A stretch of DNA of 64,000 nt, from positions 4,563,501 to 4,627,500 of the forward strand of contig NC_056760.1 in assembly GCF_018687715.1 (NCBI RefSeq), written 5' to 3'. The position numbers and the translations under genes are program-made. A model generated the notes under the pieces. That model saw only the letters and a program-made list of their open reading frames with translations. It was not told where the DNA came from and ran no database searches. This stretch comes from Carya illinoinensis (Eukaryota; Streptophyta; Magnoliopsida; Fagales; Juglandaceae). Positions 1-12,319 of this stretch are shown piece after piece (within the stretch, counting starts at the first letter, position 1; each line of letters opens with the position of its first letter).

Positions 1-249
1 TAAGTATAATAGAGCCGCAAACGTACGCCTATCTAGCTAGCCAGCTGGACGTCTAGACGCCGGCCCCTTCACTTGAATGATCAATAAAATCTGGCAAGTC
101 AAGTCAATTAGAGTGCTTATAATGCATCCATCGTACTATTGAGTTTTCCTGTTAGCAGGCAGAGATAGTACTAATGAGAATGACGTACGGTATTAATTAT
201 TCTTCACAGTAATAAATAAATTTATATAAGTCGTCACCAGTAAATTATG

Positions 250-476
250 GACGGTGCTAGCACCATTGGGAGCCACTGCTAGGCAAAAACAAAATTTTTT
301 TTAATATTTTTTTAAATTATTTTTTAATACTTTTAAACATTTTAAAAAAATATAAAAAAATTATAATAATATTAAAAAAAAATTTTTAATCATTCAGAAA
401 AATAAAAAAATAAAAAAAAATAAAATAGGGCTAGCGGTGGCCCCCAGCAGGAGCCACCAGCAGTGGCCCTATCATT
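250..476. repeat. AT-rich MITE-like element, family A
   Basis: The AT-rich centre (about 290-420) is bounded by GC-richer ends that are imperfect inverted copies of each other (GCTAGCACC...GGGAGCCACTGC on the left, GGGCTAGCGGTGG...GCCACCAGC on the right). A similar A/T core recurs at about 11.8, 26.8, 38.4 and 47.2 kb, so this looks like a dispersed non-autonomous DNA element. The superfamily is not determined. Bases 1-249 hold nothing I can name. Confidence 0.45.
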
Positions 477-534
477 TTCTATAAATTATACATGTGATAT
501 CCAGAGTAAGGTATATATAATATATATATTTATA

Positions 535-700
535 TATGTGAGCAATGCTTAACAATCTCTACATCACATTTTTTTAAATTTTTTTTAAATTTATTCTTCT
601 TAAACTAATTCAATCCTTCTATTCATTATTTATATATTCAATATTTGATAAAAGAAAAAAATAAGAAAAATTATAAAATGTGTGGTGTTTGGAGGCTATG
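535..700. repeat. AT-rich dispersed repeat, family D
   Basis: The stretch contains TAAACTAATTCAATCCTTCTA, then an ATTTGATAAAAGAAAAAAATAA-like block and TGTGTGGTGT. The same order of motifs recurs at 28185-28375 and, partly, at 51265-51395, which marks it as a dispersed repeat. No coding capacity is seen. The following 700-1848 is AT-rich with TA microsatellites and no gene I can support. Confidence 0.4.
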
Positions 701-1509
701 TAAATTTTTTCATATAAATATATATATATATATACACACAAGCTGGAGTATTTGGACTTGGGCAATGGCGGAATGAGGAATCTTTTTGAGGGGGGTCAAA
801 TTTTTTAGTGTGACATATCAAAATTTAAAAATCATAAAAACATATAATTAATATATATAAAATTAAATCTTGATAATTTGCAATATACCCATAGAAATAA
901 AACTCTAAAAATAAAACATCTAAATATATATTTCAAATTTTTTATGATAATATTTTATGAAATAATATTTATCTATTATTATTTTTAGAATGAAATAGCT
1001 AGAATTTATTTATTCCGTATAAACTATCAAATGATCTTTTAGAATATCATTTTTCATTCTAGTATATATGTAAGTTATTTTATTAGTTTTATGTAAATTC
1101 TAGATACTTTCATATCACATTAAGCATATAATTATACTATAGTGGGATAAAACCTCTCAACAATTTTCCATATAGATAACGAATCTTAAATGATTTTTCT
1201 TATATTTTTATTTTGGATTCCAAATTAAGAAGTCTAATATTATATAATAAAAAATTTGGAGATTCATATTAATAAGTTTATTATTTCTCCTAAACTTAGT
1301 TTTGATTTAGTTTTAGCGAGACCATACTTTTGAAAATAAATAATATATAGGAATTATACAAAATTTTGAGACTATAGAAAAAAAAAATTGAAGAGACATT
1401 TTTAAGTATATTAAAATTTTATAGAATGTAGAGATATTATAAATTTTTTTGAGGGGACTATTTTCTATATTTATAAAATCATGATTAAAAACTAAAGCAT
1501 ATTTTGATT

Positions 1510-1544
<35 letters not shown>

Positions 1545-1848
1545 GAATGTCGGTAGTCAGAGCACTATATAAACGCGTTTGATATTGGATGAATGTACGT
1601 TGAGCCTGAAATTAAATAAGATCTACCATAAATTATTACAGTAAATGTTGGTGTGATTATTGGTTGTACTGAAAATCTAATTAACTATACTGCCTTCCAA
1701 TTATTGGAAATGGTCCTAATTATTCAATCCGAAAACTAGATTATATATAATAAATGTATTATTTGAGTCATATATAACACGAGCTCGAACGGTGGTGGGA
1801 GAAAGTTAGGCAATTAACTTGTTTGGAGTAAAGGACATTTATATATAT

Positions 1849-2218
1849 ATCCGATGAGCTTGCTAATCATGTTACCATTACTTCAATGCTCTAATATATA
1901 TTTGGAAGGTATGGACATGCCAAGTTAGGCAGCCAAGATCGAGGATCCATTTTTAAGGTTTTGAAATCGATCTTTTAGAAAAGACAGCTTTGATCAGCCT
2001 TTGACGGTCGACACATACATTGTACGGTCAATCATATATGATCCGATGAGCTTGCTAATCATGTTACCATTACTTCAATGATCTAATATATATTTGGAAG
2101 CTATGGACATGCCAAGTTAGGCAGCCAAGATCGAGGATCCATTTTTAAGGTTTTGAAATAGATCTTTTAGAAAAGACAGCTTTGATCAGCCTTTGACGGT
2201 CGACACATACATTGTACG
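1849..2218. repeat. Tandem duplication of a 178-bp unit
   Basis: Bases 1849-2026 and 2041-2218 are near-identical direct copies with a period of 192 bp and a 14-bp spacer; I see about three substitutions. Both copies contain GGATCC and a TTGACGGTCGAC segment with a W-box-like TTGAC core. No ORF is shared. 2219-2897 holds nothing recognisable. Confidence 0.9.
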
Positions 2219-2897
2219 TGCCAGAGACAATCTTTGCACATGCATTCATTGACTAATTGCCTTTCATCACTTTCTTGATTAGTTTGATCTGCTATATTTC
2301 TAGTTATATCATAATCCATTTTTTTTTCAATCTTTTATAGCTTGACCCCTTATTATTTTATTTTCTCTACATTTTCTGGCATTGGAAAACTTGATGAGTG
2401 ATCTTTTTTTCTAGTGATAAAAAAAATTTCCTTGATTTCCGCTTCTCTTTAATTATTAACTCATTCCGGATATATAACTAGTCGCCGGCCAGTCTCGATT
2501 CACTTATATATATCGACACTCAATGTGCTTTCAATCATGTAAGTTTTATTTCAATCGGATATTGCATCTTACAGCAATCACAAATATTAATAATTCAAAT
2601 CTAAACGTACGTACATGCAGTAAGAAGAATTCTGCATTTTTGTCAAAAAATACATAAATTAAGACCAATCTTGGTTGATCAAATCCTAGTTGCAAGGTCA
2701 AGATACTTCCAAAATCAAAATGGGTTGCTACACTGTCTCTTCAACCTAACAAATTAATCGGTAACGTAGTGTATTGATTTCAAGAAATTAGGTTGTTAGT
2801 GTTGACATCAAAAGCATAGCTAGGGTCTGTGAAAAGCTAAGGCAAGTCAAGAAATAGGTTGCTTAATTATGCTTGTTTGATATTTCTTCGTAACCTT

Positions 2898-4090
2898 TTT
2901 TTTTTTTTTTTTAAGAATATGACTGTACCCCAAATTTTATTAAAAAATCCTCATTTTTGGCAGAGGAAAATCGTGGTTACAACTAGAAGCCTGGGGGTTT
3001 ACATATATGCTAGAAAGGCCAAACCCAGGCCTCAAAAACAAAACCAAACCATTTAATCAAGATCAAAATTACAATTTTCCAAAACAACAAAAGGACAAGA
3101 AAAACAATACAATATTCAAAGACAACAAAAGGACAAGAAAAATGAGAACAACCACATGCAATAAAAAGAAGCAACCCAAATAGATATTAAATGTAAAATA
3201 AGATAAAACCAGAGAGTACATACCTCACTAAGATATCCTCAGATAGGGAATACCAGCTCTATCCATTCTGAGCAGACCTCTTAACTGATTGGGAAGAGGC
3301 CTATCTTCAAACCACTCCATATTAGACCCTCTAGAACCCTCTTTCGCAAGATAGTCGGCTACTGCATTTCCTTCCCGAAAAACATGGCTCATACTATACT
3401 CCAAGCGATCAAGACATACTTGAAGCTCATCCCAATAATCTTCCAGGTACCAAATATTACATCCACCTTTTTTAATCCATTTAATAAGAATCTGGGAATC
3501 TGTCTCGATGTTAACCCGTCTAAAACCCAATTGACAGCATCTCCTAACACCTTCCAGCAAGCTTCTCAATTCAGCATAATTATTAGAGCCCTGACCTAAG
3601 GAAACAGCGAAAGCTGCACACATATGACCACTTGCATCACGAATGACACCCCCAGCCCCAGCTGGACTAGGATTTCCCAAACTGCTCCCGTTAATATTAA
3701 GTTTAACCCAATTTGAACATGGCGGAATCCACTTCACCAAAGAAACTCTCTTTGCTTTAGGGGTCGAAATCAAAATATCCAACCTTTTAAGTATGGCTAA
3801 ATCCTGGTTCAGAATCTTTGTAGCTTTCATATTGAAATACATGATATTACGAACCTAAAATTTAATAACATTCCAGACAGACTCAACCGATTCAACCTGA
3901 CCTTCATATTTGGCTTTACAACGCCTTTCCCATAATTTCCAAGACACAATAGAAGGAATAAAATCAAAGATAGTCCTAACCTGAGACAATTTGCTAGCAC
4001 GGCGAAACCAAAAATTAATTTGCTCCTTCCAAGCCTTTTGAACTTGACTAGTTTTATAATAACAAGATAAATGCTCGATCTCAATCTACT
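2898..4090 (-). mobile_element. 5'-truncated LINE (non-LTR) fragment with RNase H tail, copy 1
   Basis: On the minus strand, the region between 4080 and 3850 encodes the end of a LINE polymerase (about 80 residues, including a SWKLWERRCKAKYEG-type segment) and meets one in-frame stop near 3856. It continues into an RNase H domain of roughly 200 residues ending at 3228 (motifs NINGSSLGNPSPAGAGGVIRD, the AEL of NNYAELRSLLEG, ETDSQ, FREGNAVADYLAK). A 3' untranslated tail follows, ending in an oligo-A stretch (poly-T at 2898-2914 on +). No endonuclease and no RT palm are present. A sister copy is at 22720-23800 on the other strand. It is a dead, 5'-truncated insertion; no target-site duplication was found. 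Confidence 0.85.
3228..4080 (-). pseudogene. LINE polymerase C-terminus plus RNase H-like domain (broken)
   Basis: The reading frame is open except for one TAG near 3856. The RNase H part shows the first Asp position replaced by Asn (LNINGSS rather than the usual LNxDGS), while the Glu of AEL and the Asp of ETDSQ and AVADYLA remain. The substitution and the stop both suggest it is inactive. It is part of the LINE described above, not a host gene. The intergenic stretch 4091-4379 shows nothing recognisable. Confidence 0.75.
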
Positions 4091-4379
4091 GAAATAATAA
4101 TTGTCTTTGGCTGTGTCAATGTCAATCTCGAGCATGCATATGCAACTGGCTTTGACTAATTAACTTGGCTAATCTTTACAAAGTCACGTCGCTTATACTT
4201 GTTTTATTTTTTATTTTTCAAAAAAATTATAGGGCACTATTATGTATGCATTTATCTCATCTTATTATAATATACCATATAATTAAATTACCGATATAAC
4301 TATTAAATTAAATTTATATGTCGTCTTAATTATGACTAGGGGTTTGGCTTACATCTACATCCTATTCTAAAACTAATGC

Positions 4380-4785
4380 ATGGTAAGTTTGGCAAGTGGA
4401 ATGAGATATGAAATTCTCATCTCATTTCGGTTCGGTTTGGTAACAAAAAATTTTCATCTCATCATTACAACTTTATCAAATTTTCATATAAATATAATAA
4501 ATAATTCAACTTTTTCAAATCTCAAAACGATAATAATATTAAAATATAATATTTTAATATTTTATCTTAAACTCAAAATTTTCATCCCTCTTACTAAACG
4601 AAATTGTTCATGTCATCATTACAACTTTTTTAAATTTTTACACAAAATATAATAAATAATTTAACTTTTTCAAATCTCAATTTAATTTTTTTAAAATTCT
4701 AAAATAATAATAATACTAAAAAATAATATTTTAAATTTTTATATAAAATTAAAAATTCTCACTTTGCTATCCAAACCTACTCGAG
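4380..4785. repeat. AT-rich dispersed repeat, family B (two copies in a row)
   Basis: Two successive blocks carry the order CATCATTACAACTTT, ATATAATAAATAATTCAACTTTTTCAAA and TAATATTATTTT-like sequence, bounded by 'GTTTGG' / 'CCAAAC' type ends (about 4387 and 4772). The same order, in either orientation, recurs at 9606, 27830, 32800, 38590 and 48690. It is a MITE-like family without coding potential. 4790-5861 contains GA and TA microsatellites and no gene. Confidence 0.6.
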
Positions 4786-5861
4786 GATGTGGTTGTTACT
4801 CACGTTACTTTGTAGTCGCGTTAAATGTGGTTGTTACTCGTGATTAATTTATGCCAAAGTTAGTGTTGAGATACTGTATAAGAGCACTCCCAATAGTTTA
4901 TGTATCATATCCTTTAAAATTCATTATCAAAACTTACTTTTTCTATTTTATATATTGATTTTTACAATATATCATCTATTTGCTTATCTATTTTTTCTCT
5001 ATAGCATTTAAATGTTATATTATTTAATAGTTTGTTGGAGAAAATATACTAGGAGAGGGAAACTATTGTGAGAGACAAGAGAGAGAGAGAGAAATAATAA
5101 AATATTATTTAGAAGAATAAACAGTAATCTCTGCATGTAGAGAATTTATTGTAAATAAATGTAAAATCTAAATAAAATAGATGACCCATTAGGGGGCTAA
5201 TATTTTTTAGAATACTCGATCGAGAGATCAGCATCCTATTTTATAATACTCGAACTCAAAATCTCACCCTTAATTAAAAAAATGATACAATTACAATTTT
5301 TATATGACTTTGTATTAAATGAGAGACATTTTTATAAATTAAATAACTTATAAAAATAACATTATCTAATAAATTAAGGTATATATATATATATGCAACG
5401 ATAAAAATGTATGTACGTATTACCCTGATGTTAATTATATGCATTTCTTCTTAGCAAATTAGGAGCCGGAATTAATGAATAATTAATTTTGAGTTTTAAT
5501 TAGTTAATTATTTTTCGTTAAATTCTGCAATGATTTTATTAATTTGGTGAAAGATGATCGTGCACAGCACAGTGTAGCTGCTCATGTATATATAATTAAT
5601 TGTAGACCGACAGATCACTTTTGACAAGAAAATATTGATCAAACATGAGCTGGCTGATCTTTAATTCAGGGCTTAGATCATGAACATGTTAAATGTGGAT
5701 AAAATAAGGAAGTGAAAAGAGATTGAAGTGACTCTCAATAGACAGAAAGGACCAAATCACATCTGATCTGCTTTTGGTGATGCCTATATATGTTATATGT
5801 AATTAATTATTTTTACACCCTAATCTTACAGCATCTTCAAGATGCCTGTACCCATAAAGAT

Positions 5862-8047
5862 TTTTTTTTTTTTTTTTTTTTTTTGAAACAAGGTAACAGA
5901 TATTTCATTACTCAATAAAGAAGGTTTCTAATACAATGAGGATAGTCCTCTACAAGAATGCTCTCCTCAGAGAGATCAAATGCATTCCTTGCTAGGCAAT
6001 GTGCCACTGAATTGACCTTCCTAGGAACATGCTCAATAGACCAGGATTGAAACTGTTTTAGCAGTTTTCTAGTATCTCGGATGATTAAACCAACTGAACA
6101 CCAACTGTCCTCACCTCCCCTAATGGCCTTAACTACCTGCAGAGAGTCTCCCTCCAACATAATGTTTGAAAACATTCCTAACTCAAGGCACAGCGTGATG
6201 GCTCTCAAGACAGCTACAGCTTCACCCAGGAGTGGATCAGGGAACAGGTCACGGGTGGCTCTCAAAGTGACAAGGACCCTCCCTTTCCAGTCTCTGACTA
6301 TTACCCCTATGCCCACCTTGCAGTGAAGTTTGTCAATAGCTGCGTCCCAATTTAATTTATAATAACCTTGGGGAGGTTTGCACCATGTAGGAGGTAAGGC
6401 ATCCTCTGAAAGGGGCTTCTTCTGTCTCTGCAAATCTAGTAGAGATAAATTGAAGTCTGCTATACTCGATGCTGCAGAATGGAGGACTTGCTGAGGTGAA
6501 CTGAAAAGGGACTCAAAGACCCACTTGTTTCTTCTATTCCAAATGAGTTTTAGAACAAAGGCTGTTTCAATCACTTCTTCCTCTGAGAAGGTGGAGAGTA
6601 AATAAACTAAAACCTCACAGAAAGGGCCTTCCATGAGGGAACTTTTTTGTAACCTTTTTGAGCAGCCACTCCAAACTGCTTGAGCTGCTTTGCACGACCA
6701 AAGAGCATGGGTCACAGATTCAGGGTGCAAGCAGCAGATGGGACAATCTGGGGCTTCCAGCACTTTCTTCCTATGTAAGTTGACATTTGTTGGAAGGATT
6801 TCCTTGGTAGCTCTCCACAAGAATAATTTGACTGCATGGGGGAGCTTGAGACGCCAAATGTTGTTCCATAGCTCAGGGGAGACCTTAGGCCTTGATGATT
6901 GTCCCAGTCTGGATCCAGAGATAGTGCATTGAAGATGATAAGCAGATTTAACCGAGAACTTTCCATTACCTGTGCATCTCCAAGACAGCTGGTCAGGACT
7001 CCCACAGGGGCTAATTGGGAGTTTCATGATAGTAGTAGCCTCACACTCATTAAAAACAGCCTTAACCAGGTTGACATTCCACTTGTAGGTGGTTTGATCA
7101 ATTAAAGAGGACACTATTGCATCTGAAGGTAGAATGGAGGGGGGGGTTTGAATCTTGAAAGAAGAAGGGGTGGGGATCCATTTGTCTTGCCATATTCTGA
7201 TGGAATCCCCATTCCCAACTTGCCATAAAAGTCCCTCATGCAAAAGGGGTCTAGCAGCCATGATGCTTTGCCAAACAAAAGAGTCACCTCTTTTTAAGTT
7301 TGCATTAGAGAAATCAGTACATGGGTGGTACTTTGCTTGTAAGACTCGAGCAGCCAAGGATGAGGGGTTTTGGATCAGCCTCCATCCTTGCTTGGCAAGT
7401 AGAGCCATGTTAAAATCCTCAAAGTCTCTAAAGCCGAGTCCTCCATCTTGTTTTGATTTGCCTAAGCCCTTCCACTTCACCCAATGCACCTTATCTTTAT
7501 GATCTGACTGTCCCCACCAGTAAGACTGCATCAGTTTGTTGATATTCTTGAGGATGCCCTTTGGTACTTTGAAGATGCCCATGCAGTAGGTTGGGAGGGC
7601 TTGAATGACAGCCTTGAGGAGGATCTCTTTGCCGGCCTGTGAGAGTAAGTTAGACTTCCAACTTCCCATTTTAGCTTTGATTCTATCCAGGATAGAATTG
7701 AAAGCCCTTGATCTATACTTGCCAATAAATGATGGTAAGCCAAGATATTTATCAAAAGGGCTTGAGGCTCGAATGCCTGCTGTGGCAAGTATGGATTGCT
7801 GAGAGGCTAGCTTGGTGTTCTTGCTGAAAAAAATGGAAGTCTTCTCCAAGTTAAGTCTCTGGCCAGAAGCTAGCTCATATGATCCTAAAATAGCATGTAG
7901 TTTGCTCCATTCCGAGGGTAAGGCCTTGCAGAAAACCAGGCTATCATCTGCAAAGAATAGATGATTGATAGCCAAAGATCCTCTAGCTATAGGAAAACCT
8001 GAAAAATCACCCCTAAGATTAAACAATGCGTTTATAACAGCAAGGAA
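5862..8047 (-). mobile_element. 5'-truncated LINE with a long open polymerase tail
   Basis: Minus-strand element ending in a clean oligo-A (poly-T 5863-5884 on +). It carries one uninterrupted reading frame from about 8047 to 5912. The 5' end is lost inside the reverse transcriptase domain, just upstream of the FADD catalytic motif, so endonuclease and most RT fingers are absent. The intact frame and pure A tail suggest a fairly recent insertion. I did not find convincing target-site duplications. It is a different LINE family from the 2898-4090 and 22720-23800 pair. Confidence 0.88.
5912..8047 (-). pseudogene. Partial LINE ORF2: RT end, zf-RVT, RNase H
   Basis: About 710 residues are open, with no ATG start; the frame begins mid-domain at the truncation. 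The order is: the last part of reverse transcriptase with HLFFADDSLVFC (FADD form of the YxDD box) near the beginning, then a thumb-like region with YLGLPSFIGKYR and QALPTYCMGIFKVP, the LINE connector WWGQSDHKDKVHW and GGLGFRDFEDFNMALLAKQ, and a zinc-binding zf-RVT domain (WRLKLPHAVKLFLWRA, CPIC...HALWSC). It ends in an RNase H domain (LNWDAAI, GEAVAVLRAI, EGDSLQVVKAI, HVPRKVNSVAHCLAR) that keeps the D-E-D-D residues. It is not a host gene. Confidence 0.85.
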
Positions 8048-9605
8048 TTATCCATTTCGGGGTAAAGGGAATCGCGCGCCACTCCACCATGCCCATAGAC
8101 TTGAAAGCACTCCTCCAAATCACAAGAAACATGGCTTTACCCAAGTAATTAATTAATTAAAGCTAAATGCTAGATCATCGAAAGAGCATTTTTACTTTAG
8201 GAGAGCTAGCTAGCTAGGCTACTACTGTAATATCAACGGGAAGAGAACCTTGAGAAGGGGATCTTCCAACATATTATAATCCATGGGGTTAAATAATAAT
8301 AATAAAAGATCATGATATGCTAATTAATCATATAAAAAAAATTCTTTATTTATTGTCAATTATTTTCGTCATAAATAATTATTTTTATAATAAATATTTA
8401 TTTGTTCCCGTAACAACGTAAGAAAGTTTTGGGCGTGCATCCTTCATTTATGGCCCGATCATGTCAAGGCAATACGTACACCCTTCACCTTGTAAAGAAA
8501 AAACAAAAATGCGTGGGGAGGCGAGGTCATGATCATGTCCTTTCAAATTAATGACAAGAACTTCTCACCAACCCAACCCAATAATTATTAAGTAAATAAA
8601 CAAAATGCATATAGAATGTTTATAATTTCTTTTTTTATATGAGCTGGCTACTCTCTCAATCGAAAAGATCAATGTTTTAATTAATTTCATGCATGGTCTT
8701 GGTCCATCTGAATAATAATAATAACGTTGAGGCCACTGTTATTTTCCCCCTCAATTACTCATGCAGTAAGTAGGTTGAAATTAAAGTATTTGATTTTATT
8801 AATTATTAGGAGACATGCATTAATCTCCATTCATTTCTGAGGTCACTTTCTTTCTTTTGATCTTTTCGTTTCTTTTTCAACATGACTGGACATACTTTAA
8901 CTCTTCTCAAACTCTATCCACGTATCAGTCCTACGTATGTTGTGGCCGGAGAGAGAGAGAGAGAGAGTCATGAGTTGTACAAAAGCTGAGTCCCTATCTC
9001 ACAATTGGTACATATATCTAACAGAATTTCATTAACAAACAGAAATAATCTGCCTCTGCTTTCTTCCTTTGACCACAAAGCCGTCGGCCATGATATATAT
9101 GATACCGCTAGCTAGGTAGCTAGTATATTTTTTCGTCAATTAGCACGTAACTCTGATATTCTTAATGAAAGAGATGGGTCCAGCTCACTGTCAATTAAAA
9201 CCAATATCACTAATTAATATTTATACAATTTTACGTACATGCACTCCATTTTTACGTGTTTTCTCCACCTAACAATAGCCGAAAGAGACATATATAATAA
9301 TTTAACGTACCAATAGTGATATATAATTTCGTAGAATAGTCATCGGCATCGACCAAAATTGCGTTTACTCCATGGTCTTCTATCAATCGATATATATGTT
9401 ACGGGGGAAGATCAATGAATCCCTATTGAGATCTCCCTTTCCACTATAAATATATATTTATTTATTTAAAATTGCGGTGCCAACGAACAATAATTGGGTT
9501 GAAAATTCAAAATTGGTATTCGTTATACCAACATATCTGAAATTTTGCAAAATTATGATCACATCTGTATTTATCACTATTCATAGAGAATAGAGATTTG
9601 CACCG
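8048..9605. other. Intergenic, no gene seen
   Basis: AT-rich spacer. It contains a short GA microsatellite near 8950 and scattered TA-repeats. No splice-compatible coding segments, RNA gene or clear element were recognised. Confidence 0.6.
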
Positions 9606-9800
9606 TTTAAGAAAATATTATATTATAAGATGAGAATTTTGAGTTTTAAAATAAAATATTATATTTTAATATTATTATTGTTATGTGATTATTTAAAAAA
9701 GTTAAGAAAAAGTTGAATTATTTATTATATTTTATATGAAAATTTAAGAAAGTTATAATGATGAAATAATAATTTTAAATTTGAGATGAAAATTTTGAAT
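9606..9800. repeat. AT-rich dispersed repeat, family B
   Basis: Carries the family B order in the sense AATAAAATATTATATTTTAA, AAAAAGTTGAATTATTTATT, ATATGAAAATTTAAGAAAG, TTATAATGATGAAATAA, bounded by TTTAAG/GAGATGA-type sequence. Boundaries are approximate. Confidence 0.6.
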
Positions 9801-9865
9801 AGCTAAATCATAGAGTTGACATGGAAACCTAATCGCAAACTATAATGTAAGCTCAATTCATGAAT

Positions 9866-9960
9866 ATAGTTTTGAATACATTTCCAGTCCCAAATTTGAG
9901 ACTGGAAATGTATTCAAAACTAGATTAATATTAGTGGGACTGGAAATGTATTCAAAACTA
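9866..9960. repeat. 24-mer present three times: one inverted, two direct
   Basis: TAGTTTTGAATACATTTCC at 9866-9890 is followed after about 10 bp by its reverse complement at 9901-9922, and again at 9937-9960. It gives a near-perfect short hairpin next to a direct repeat with a TAGATTAAYATTAG linker after each direct copy. No function is evident. 9961-11744 is spacer with a TA tract and contains no gene I can support. Confidence 0.85.
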
Positions 9961-11744
9961 GATTAACATTAGTCAAAATTTTAAGTACAGAGGGATCGGA
10001 GTTGTTTTTCATATGTAAAATCGAGAACTGTTCATTATTTTAATTTGTATTTATGAAGTTGTTAACTTTGTAACTAAACACTATGATCGAAAACATATTA
10101 TTGGTTACAAATTAATAGGGGTAGATCGAAATATAACTTTTTGCTAGGGATCAATTAATTGCATAAATACATGAGTACATGATATTAAAGAAGTTAGGAT
10201 GTCGATGCATGCATTGGTTTGCCGATAGGCAATGTTATTTGATAAAAAAAGAGTTTGAACAAACATCTTAATCAATTAACCGATTAAATCGACCCTGCTT
10301 GACAGCTCTACAGATATGACCATTACATTATTTTTTAAAAGATCTTAGAAACAAAATTATTGCTTGGTCCTCGAGAACTCTAGACTAGACATGATTTGTT
10401 GTTTTAAAAGTTATACCAACCATATTTGTTGTTGGGTCCTCTTACGCAACTTAGGCTCATGTTTTTGACCGACCGAGTAGTACCATGCAATCGTGTCAGG
10501 CACACTTGCGCTTAATTAACCTTTTCAATCTCCAAAACCTAACATCTTTTAAGCTCCGAAGTAAAAGGAAAAAACAAGTACTAAGGAAATGGATTATCCC
10601 ATCAAGAAGCCAGCTAGCACGTTTTATTTATTTAATCTCCTTTTTTTTTTTGGGTGTATTTTAGGGCGTATTGATACCCGTAAAAAGATTTCATTTTTAC
10701 ACGCATATATATATATATAATATATATAGACATAGAAGTGGCTGATTAAATTGTGTGTGTATATGCAATTGACATGGTACACAGTACAGACAGAGAGGTG
10801 GGTGGCTTCTTTTGAGGGCGGTGTGCAGGGAGTAAGAGCGTGAAAAGACAAGTCAAACGTCAAATTGGGGTTCTTTGAAATCATAAGACAGTCAGGCCGG
10901 ATGTGCTGTCAATCAACGGGATTTTCTTTCTTTTTCTTTTTTTCCTCTTATTTTCCTTCGATACGGAGTAACGGAATATTTTTTATTTTTTTGAGGGGCA
11001 AAACAACAGCTTCAATCTCGTCTCTGTCTTGCCTCACAGTCTTAGTGACCACTAAACTAACAAGACTGCATATACGTACAGTTAACATTTTGCAATACCT
11101 AATACTATCAAAAACACTTGGGAAGACCTCTTTCTACACGTGCCAGGTCTTGTCTCACGTGTACAAATCCGGTCCCACTTAAAAATAGGAAAAACAAAAC
11201 TCTCGATCAGTTAAGGTACAACATTAACTACTATCAAGTTTTGTTTGGCTCCAGTCCCAATATATAATATGAATCTTGAACCAGCCCCCACGCTCCCCAG
11301 CTCCAGTACTCGGCCTCCGCTACTGTGTTCACTTACAGTATTTTACCCTCTTCCAAACTTCAATCTCTGTTTCCCTTTTTTCTTTGTTCTTCTGTTTCTG
11401 GTCTTACGTCAATGTGATTCAACGTGACAAGAAAATTAAAATAAGTGTGTATTTTCAAGGGAAATCATCATATCTTCAAATAATGGTTTCGTTCAAGGAA
11501 TAATGGACCCTCATGATCACAAGTTAACAACTAAGTAATTAACTATTAAGACAACTTTCATCATTTGATCTATATATAGTCTTAACAAATATATAAATAT
11601 ATAATGTAAAATATAAAACAATGATGCTTTATTTGTTTAAATAGGAACCTCATTATTTTTTTTCCCATATTGGTGAATCTTTTAATAGAGAAGTACGACA
11701 AGTCTTGAAATATATATATATTAACAGTAAAGATAATAAAATTA

Positions 11745-11945
11745 GAGCGGTGCTACTCTTAAAGTGCACTCATTATGACCACATGCATACTTTTTTTTTC
11801 ATTTTTTATTTTAGATTTTTATAATATATTTAAAAAAATTTTAAAAATAAAAAATATCAATATACTTAAAATCACTTCTTTAATTATTAAGTAAAAAAAT
11901 ATTAAAAAAATTTTTTATGATCAGCGGTCACTTTGAGGGAATATG
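11745..11945. repeat. AT-rich MITE-like element, family A
   Basis: The ends GCGGTGCTACTCTTAAAGTG (left) and GCGGTCACTTTGAGGG (right) form an imperfect terminal inverted repeat. The core, on the minus strand, reads ACTTAATAATTAAAGAAGTG followed by ATTTTAAGTATATTGATA, nearly identical to the copy at 26.78 kb in the opposite orientation. Confidence 0.6.
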
Positions 11946-12154
11946 GAGAAAGGGCATACAAGTATTTTTCATAAAATTATGGCTGCATGTGCATTTTGTA
12001 TCTCAATGATGTATACGACAGACCTTATAAATATTTTTATATATAAAGTATTTTGTATCAAATCAAGTACTGTAATTTTATTAAATACAGTTTGAATTAA
12101 TATTAGATCTTCCCCAAAAATGGAGGGTACGATAATACTGCTAGATCTCTCGTG

Positions 12155-12315
12155 ATATAGAGTAATGTTATATATAATCACTTTTATATATTTTCTATGC
12201 ATTTCACTTATATGATTGGTTGCGTCAATTTTTTTTATTATACGCAACTAATCATATTTGTAAAGTGCATAAAAAATACGTAAAATTGATTACATATATA
12301 ATTTTTAATATATAT
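12155..12315. repeat. Foldback MITE-like element, family C
   Basis: The two halves are imperfect reverse complements: ATGCATTTCACTTATATGATTGG...TTGCG on the left against CGCAACTAATCATATTTGTAAAGTGCAT on the right, around a T-rich loop near 12230. The outer ends TAATGTTATATATAATCA / TGATTACATATATAATTTTT continue the pairing, giving a hairpin of roughly 70-bp arms. Related terminal sequence occurs at 47735, 55700 and 58210. Confidence 0.7.
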
Positions 12316-12319
12316 TTAT

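Noticed and set aside
5831..8110. Target-site duplication for the large LINE (TACCCATAAAGA vs TGCCCATAGACT)
   Set aside because: Too many mismatches and the 3' copy lies about 50 bp beyond the apparent truncation point; not convincing.
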